Assembly (NCBI RefSeq): GCF_000716445.1
Contig: NZ_JNWK01000041.1
Coordinates: forward strand, 1-63,796
DNA from: Streptomyces wedmorensis
Lineage (GTDB): Bacteria; Actinomycetota; Actinomycetes; Streptomycetales; Streptomycetaceae
Direction of reading: 5' to 3'
Length of the DNA stretch: 63,796 nucleotides
Position 1 is the first letter of the stretch. Every line of letters begins with the position of its first letter. A program made the position numbers and the translations under genes. Below are positions 61,511 to 63,796 of the stretch, piece after piece. Under the pieces are notes generated by a model. The model saw nothing but the letters and a program-made list of their open reading frames with translations, was not told the DNA's origin and did no database searches.

Positions 61511-61707
61511 GCCCTCGGAAGCCCCCTCGAGGACCTTTCGAGCCCCCTTCAAGCCCCCTTCGAGGGCCCTTGGCGACCCCTGATGCTCACCCAGGGTCAC
61601 CGCTTCCGGATCATGTGCTTCTCCTTAAGCACACACCCCCTGCGCAGGTACGATGCCCCCAGGTGCGGTCAAATCCCGTCCATGCGATGACGGTTGTGGG
61701 GGACCCG
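61511..61707 (+). promoter_or_regulatory. Leader region of the AAA ATPase gene
   Basis: 197 bp with tandem-like AGCCCCCTTC (61542-61551 region) repeated twice within TTTCGAGCCCCC...CTTCGAGGG, whose outer parts can pair. I see no other RNA gene or reading frame. The gene start at 61708 has GGGGGACC just upstream. Confidence 0.35.
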
Positions 61708-63633
61708 ATGGACATCGGCACGCAGGGCTCGCAGGCCCCGGCCGAGCTCGCCTGGCTGCGCGGAGTCGACGCCTACACGATGGGCGCCTATCCGCAGGCG
61801 GAGGACGAGTTCCGGACCGCGGTACGGATCGATCCCGGGATGGCGGACGCCTGGCTCGGGCTGCACGCGCTCCGGGTCGACACCACGACCGCGCTGCTGC
61901 GCATGTACCGGAACCGCGAGCGCTTCGGCGAGCAGCGGTCACGGTACCGGCGCACCCTGAACTCCTGGTACTGGCTCGGCTGGTGGGTGCAGCCCGTCCT
62001 GGAGAGCCCGCGCGACCTGCTGCTCGCGCACGCCTCCCACTGGCTCGACGGGCGGCACGTACCGGAGCTCGACCGGGCCCTCGCGGGGCTCCCGCCGGTC
62101 GACACCGACCCCCAGGTGCGCTTCCTGCACGCCTGCCGCGCGTATCTCGTCAAGGACTGGGACCAGTTGATCCGGCACACCGAGACGCTCGTCGACGACC
62201 CGCTGCTCGGCATCGAGGCCGGGCTCTTCGGCGGGATGGCCCGGGTGCGCCTGGAGATGTACAGCCAGGCCGAACCGCTCCTCTCCGCCTCGCTGATGCG
62301 CTGCCGCAGCGAGCAGCCGCAGCGCAAGGAGCTGCGCTACTGGCTCGCCAGGGCCCACGAGGGCACCGGGCGCAGCGCCGCCGCCCTGCCGCTCTACCGG
62401 GCCGTGCACCGGATCGACCCGGCGTTCATGGACACGGCCGCGCGGCTCGCGGCGATCGCCGAGTACGACGGGTTCGAGGGCTACGACGGCGTGGACGACC
62501 CCGCCGGGCTCGCGACGGTCGCCCTGGGGACCCTCGGCGGCGGCCTCGGCCAGGAGGCGACGGACGCGGTGCCGGGCGCCGAACCCGACGCCGCCGGCCT
62601 CGGCGACGGGCTGCGGCTCGCGCCCGAGCCCGTACCTCCGGTCGCCCCGGTCACGCCGCCGGAGACCGTACGGCAGAAGGCCCCTCTCCCCCACCAGCCG
62701 GCGCCGCGCTTTCCGGCCGGGCCCACCGATCCGGTGCTGCTCGCGGAAGCGCTCGCCGAACTGGAGGGCATGGTCGGCCTCGAACCGGTGAAGCGTCAGG
62801 TCAAGGCGCTCTCGGCCCAGTTGGAGATGGCACGCCTCCGCGCCGGGCAGGGTCTGCCGGTCCAGCCGCCCAAGCGGCACTTCGTGTTCTCCGGCCCCTC
62901 GGGCACCGGCAAGACCACCGTCGCCCGGATCCTGGGCCGGGTCTTCTACGCGCTCGGGCTGCTCGGCGGCGACCACCTCATTGAGGCCCAACGGGCCGAT
63001 CTGGTCGGCGAGTTCCTGGGCCAGACGGCGGTCAAGGCCAATGAGCTGATCGACTCGGCCGTCGGCGGGGTGCTCTTCGTGGACGAGGCCTACGCGCTCT
63101 CGAACACCGGCTACAGCAAGGGCGACGCCTACGGCGACGAGGCCCTCCAGGTGCTCCTGAAGCGGGCCGAGGACAACCGCGACCACCTGGTGGTGATCCT
63201 GGCCGGCTACCCCGAGGGCATGGACCGGCTCCTCAACACCAACCCCGGGCTCTCCTCCCGCTTCACCACCCGGGTCGACTTCCCCTCGTACCGGCCGCCG
63301 GAGCTCACCGCCATCGGCGAGGTGCTCGCCGCGGCCGACGGCGACGGCTGGGACGACGAGGCCCTGGACGAGCTGCGCTCGATCAGCGGGCACGTCGTCG
63401 AGCAGGGCTGGATCGACGAACTCGGCAACGGCCGCTTCCTGCGCACCCTGTACGAGAAGTCCTGCGCCTACCGCGACCTGCGGCTCTCCGGCTACCCGGG
63501 CACCCTCACCCGGGAGGACCTCGCCACCCTCCGGCTGCCCGACCTCATGCAGGCGTACGGCGAGGTCCTGTCGGGCCGCGGTCCGACCGACCGCGGCCCA
63601 CAGCAGGAGCCACCGGGCTACCAGGGGTACTAG
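61708..63633 (+). CDS. EccA-like / CbxX-CfqX-type AAA+ ATPase with TPR-like N-terminus
   Basis: 641 aa. Residues 10-300 are helical TPR-like repeats (YPQAEDEFRTAVRIDPGMAD). A Pro-rich linker covers about 310-345. The AAA+ domain then has Walker A FSGPSGTGKTTVARILG near residue 395, GEFLGQTAVKANELID, and Walker B GVLFVDEAYALS near 455. This is the layout of EccA, the cytoplasmic ATPase of ESX/type VII secretion, and of CbxX/CfqX proteins. No other ESX gene is in the window. I prefer ATG 61708 (GGGGGA upstream) to ATG 61687. The stop codon TAG overlaps the foldback element. Confidence 0.88.
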   Translation: MDIGTQGSQAPAELAWLRGVDAYTMGAYPQAEDEFRTAVRIDPGMADAWLGLHALRVDTTTALLRMYRNRERFGEQRSRYRRTLNSWYWLGWWVQPVLESPRDLLLAHASHWLDGRHVPELDRALAGLPPVDTDPQVRFLHACRAYLVKDWDQLIRHTETLVDDPLLGIEAGLFGGMARVRLEMYSQAEPLLSASLMRCRSEQPQRKELRYWLARAHEGTGRSAAALPLYRAVHRIDPAFMDTAARLAAIAEYDGFEGYDGVDDPAGLATVALGTLGGGLGQEATDAVPGAEPDAAGLGDGLRLAPEPVPPVAPVTPPETVRQKAPLPHQPAPRFPAGPTDPVLLAEALAELEGMVGLEPVKRQVKALSAQLEMARLRAGQGLPVQPPKRHFVFSGPSGTGKTTVARILGRVFYALGLLGGDHLIEAQRADLVGEFLGQTAVKANELIDSAVGGVLFVDEAYALSNTGYSKGDAYGDEALQVLLKRAEDNRDHLVVILAGYPEGMDRLLNTNPGLSSRFTTRVDFPSYRPPELTAIGEVLAAADGDGWDDEALDELRSISGHVVEQGWIDELGNGRFLRTLYEKSCAYRDLRLSGYPGTLTREDLATLRLPDLMQAYGEVLSGRGPTDRGPQQEPPGYQGY

Positions 63634-63796
63634 GGCCTGCCTGACAATTCGCGTCGGATCAGGCCGGGTCGTTCGGTGCGTGCGATCGGCGTGCGGTCGG
63701 GGCGCCCTCGTAGCGGAGCTACTGGGGCGTTTCGGCCGTGCGGCGAGCGTGCGTGCCGGGCGGGCCGGACCCGACGGGAATTGTCAGACAGGCCCT
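63632..63796. mobile_element. MITE-like 165-bp foldback element
   Basis: The left end AGGGCCTGCCTGACAATTCG matches the reverse complement of the right end (AGGGCCTGTCTGACAATTCC) at 18 of 20 positions, and pairing continues to the centre GTAGCGGAGCTAC. Many mismatches along the arms are G:T compatible. I recognise the end sequence as a recurrent Streptomyces repeat. It begins inside the stop codon of the upstream gene and reaches the window end. Confidence 0.75.

Noticed and set aside
1..63796. TTA codons indicating bldA control
   Set aside because: I looked at TTA/TAA occurrences in the genes and found them mostly out of frame (typically GGT TAC or CGT TAC); no in-frame TTA was found, though the check was by eye.

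Overview
The window is a very GC-rich, gene-dense piece of an actinobacterial chromosome, and everything in it fits a Streptomyces core region. The first bases, read on the minus strand, are the leader of a Streptomyces rRNA operon. Next to it are crr and ptsI. Further on are a conservon (cvnABCD), the sporulation pair smeA-sffA, rbpA with a SigR-type promoter, fxsA and ppm1. From memory, this gene order matches the S. coelicolor SCO1390-SCO1430s region. The last 165 bp are a near-perfect foldback repeat. Both ends of the window are therefore repeated sequences, which is where an assembly contig typically stops.

Layout. 1-520: rRNA leader and promoter (minus), then the crr control region with a DasR-like site. 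521-2720: PTS enzymes IIA and I. 2796-6361: a small operon (hypothetical + MFS pump) divergent from a MocR-type regulator. 6620-8482: ECF-like sigma factor with a membrane partner. 8559-16498: acetoacetyl-CoA synthetase, GH31 glycosidase, Nudix hydrolase, secreted VanX-like dipeptidase, and a DUF35/thiolase pair behind a perfect 15-bp palindrome. 16660-20947: conservon cvnABCD (minus). 21385-21753: small membrane protein.

21873-29628 (minus) is the most interesting block: four genes joined by stop/start overlaps or short gaps. They encode a kleisin-like protein, a Pro/Ala-rich 188-aa protein, a probable winged-helix accessory subunit and a 1558-aa SMC-like coiled-coil ATPase. The arrangement resembles MksBEF/Wadjet condensins, but the ATPase does not look like known JetC types, there is an extra low-complexity gene, and no JetD/MksG nuclease is in sight. 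It is my candidate for an undescribed system.

29762-36518: 5-oxoproline metabolism encoded twice. A GntR regulator is divergent from pxpABC, which converges on a full-length ATP-dependent oxoprolinase. The oxoprolinase is the last gene of a 4-nt-overlap chain with two glycosyltransferases and a GDSL hydrolase (to 40037). 40281-42344: HEAT-type and ankyrin proteins. 42690-44559: smeA-sffA. 44644-49088: MocR regulator divergent from YczE-like membrane protein, glycerophosphodiesterase and UMF1 transporter. 49344-53866: rbpA, fxsA, ppm1, amidohydrolase, Lrp/AsnC regulator. 54092-58645: zinc-ribbon-like protein, an APH-like/DUF operon behind a second CTGACG-N3-CGTCAG palindrome, a Pro-rich protein and an acyl-CoA dehydrogenase. 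58876-63633: tiny membrane protein, C39-type secreted peptidase with a DasR-like site upstream, P-loop kinase, a possible short terminated RNA, and an orphan EccA-like AAA ATPase.

Most calls rest on motifs and family resemblance read by eye. No database search was possible. Start codons were chosen from ribosome-binding sites, stop/start overlaps and family N-termini, and several differ from the longest open frame.
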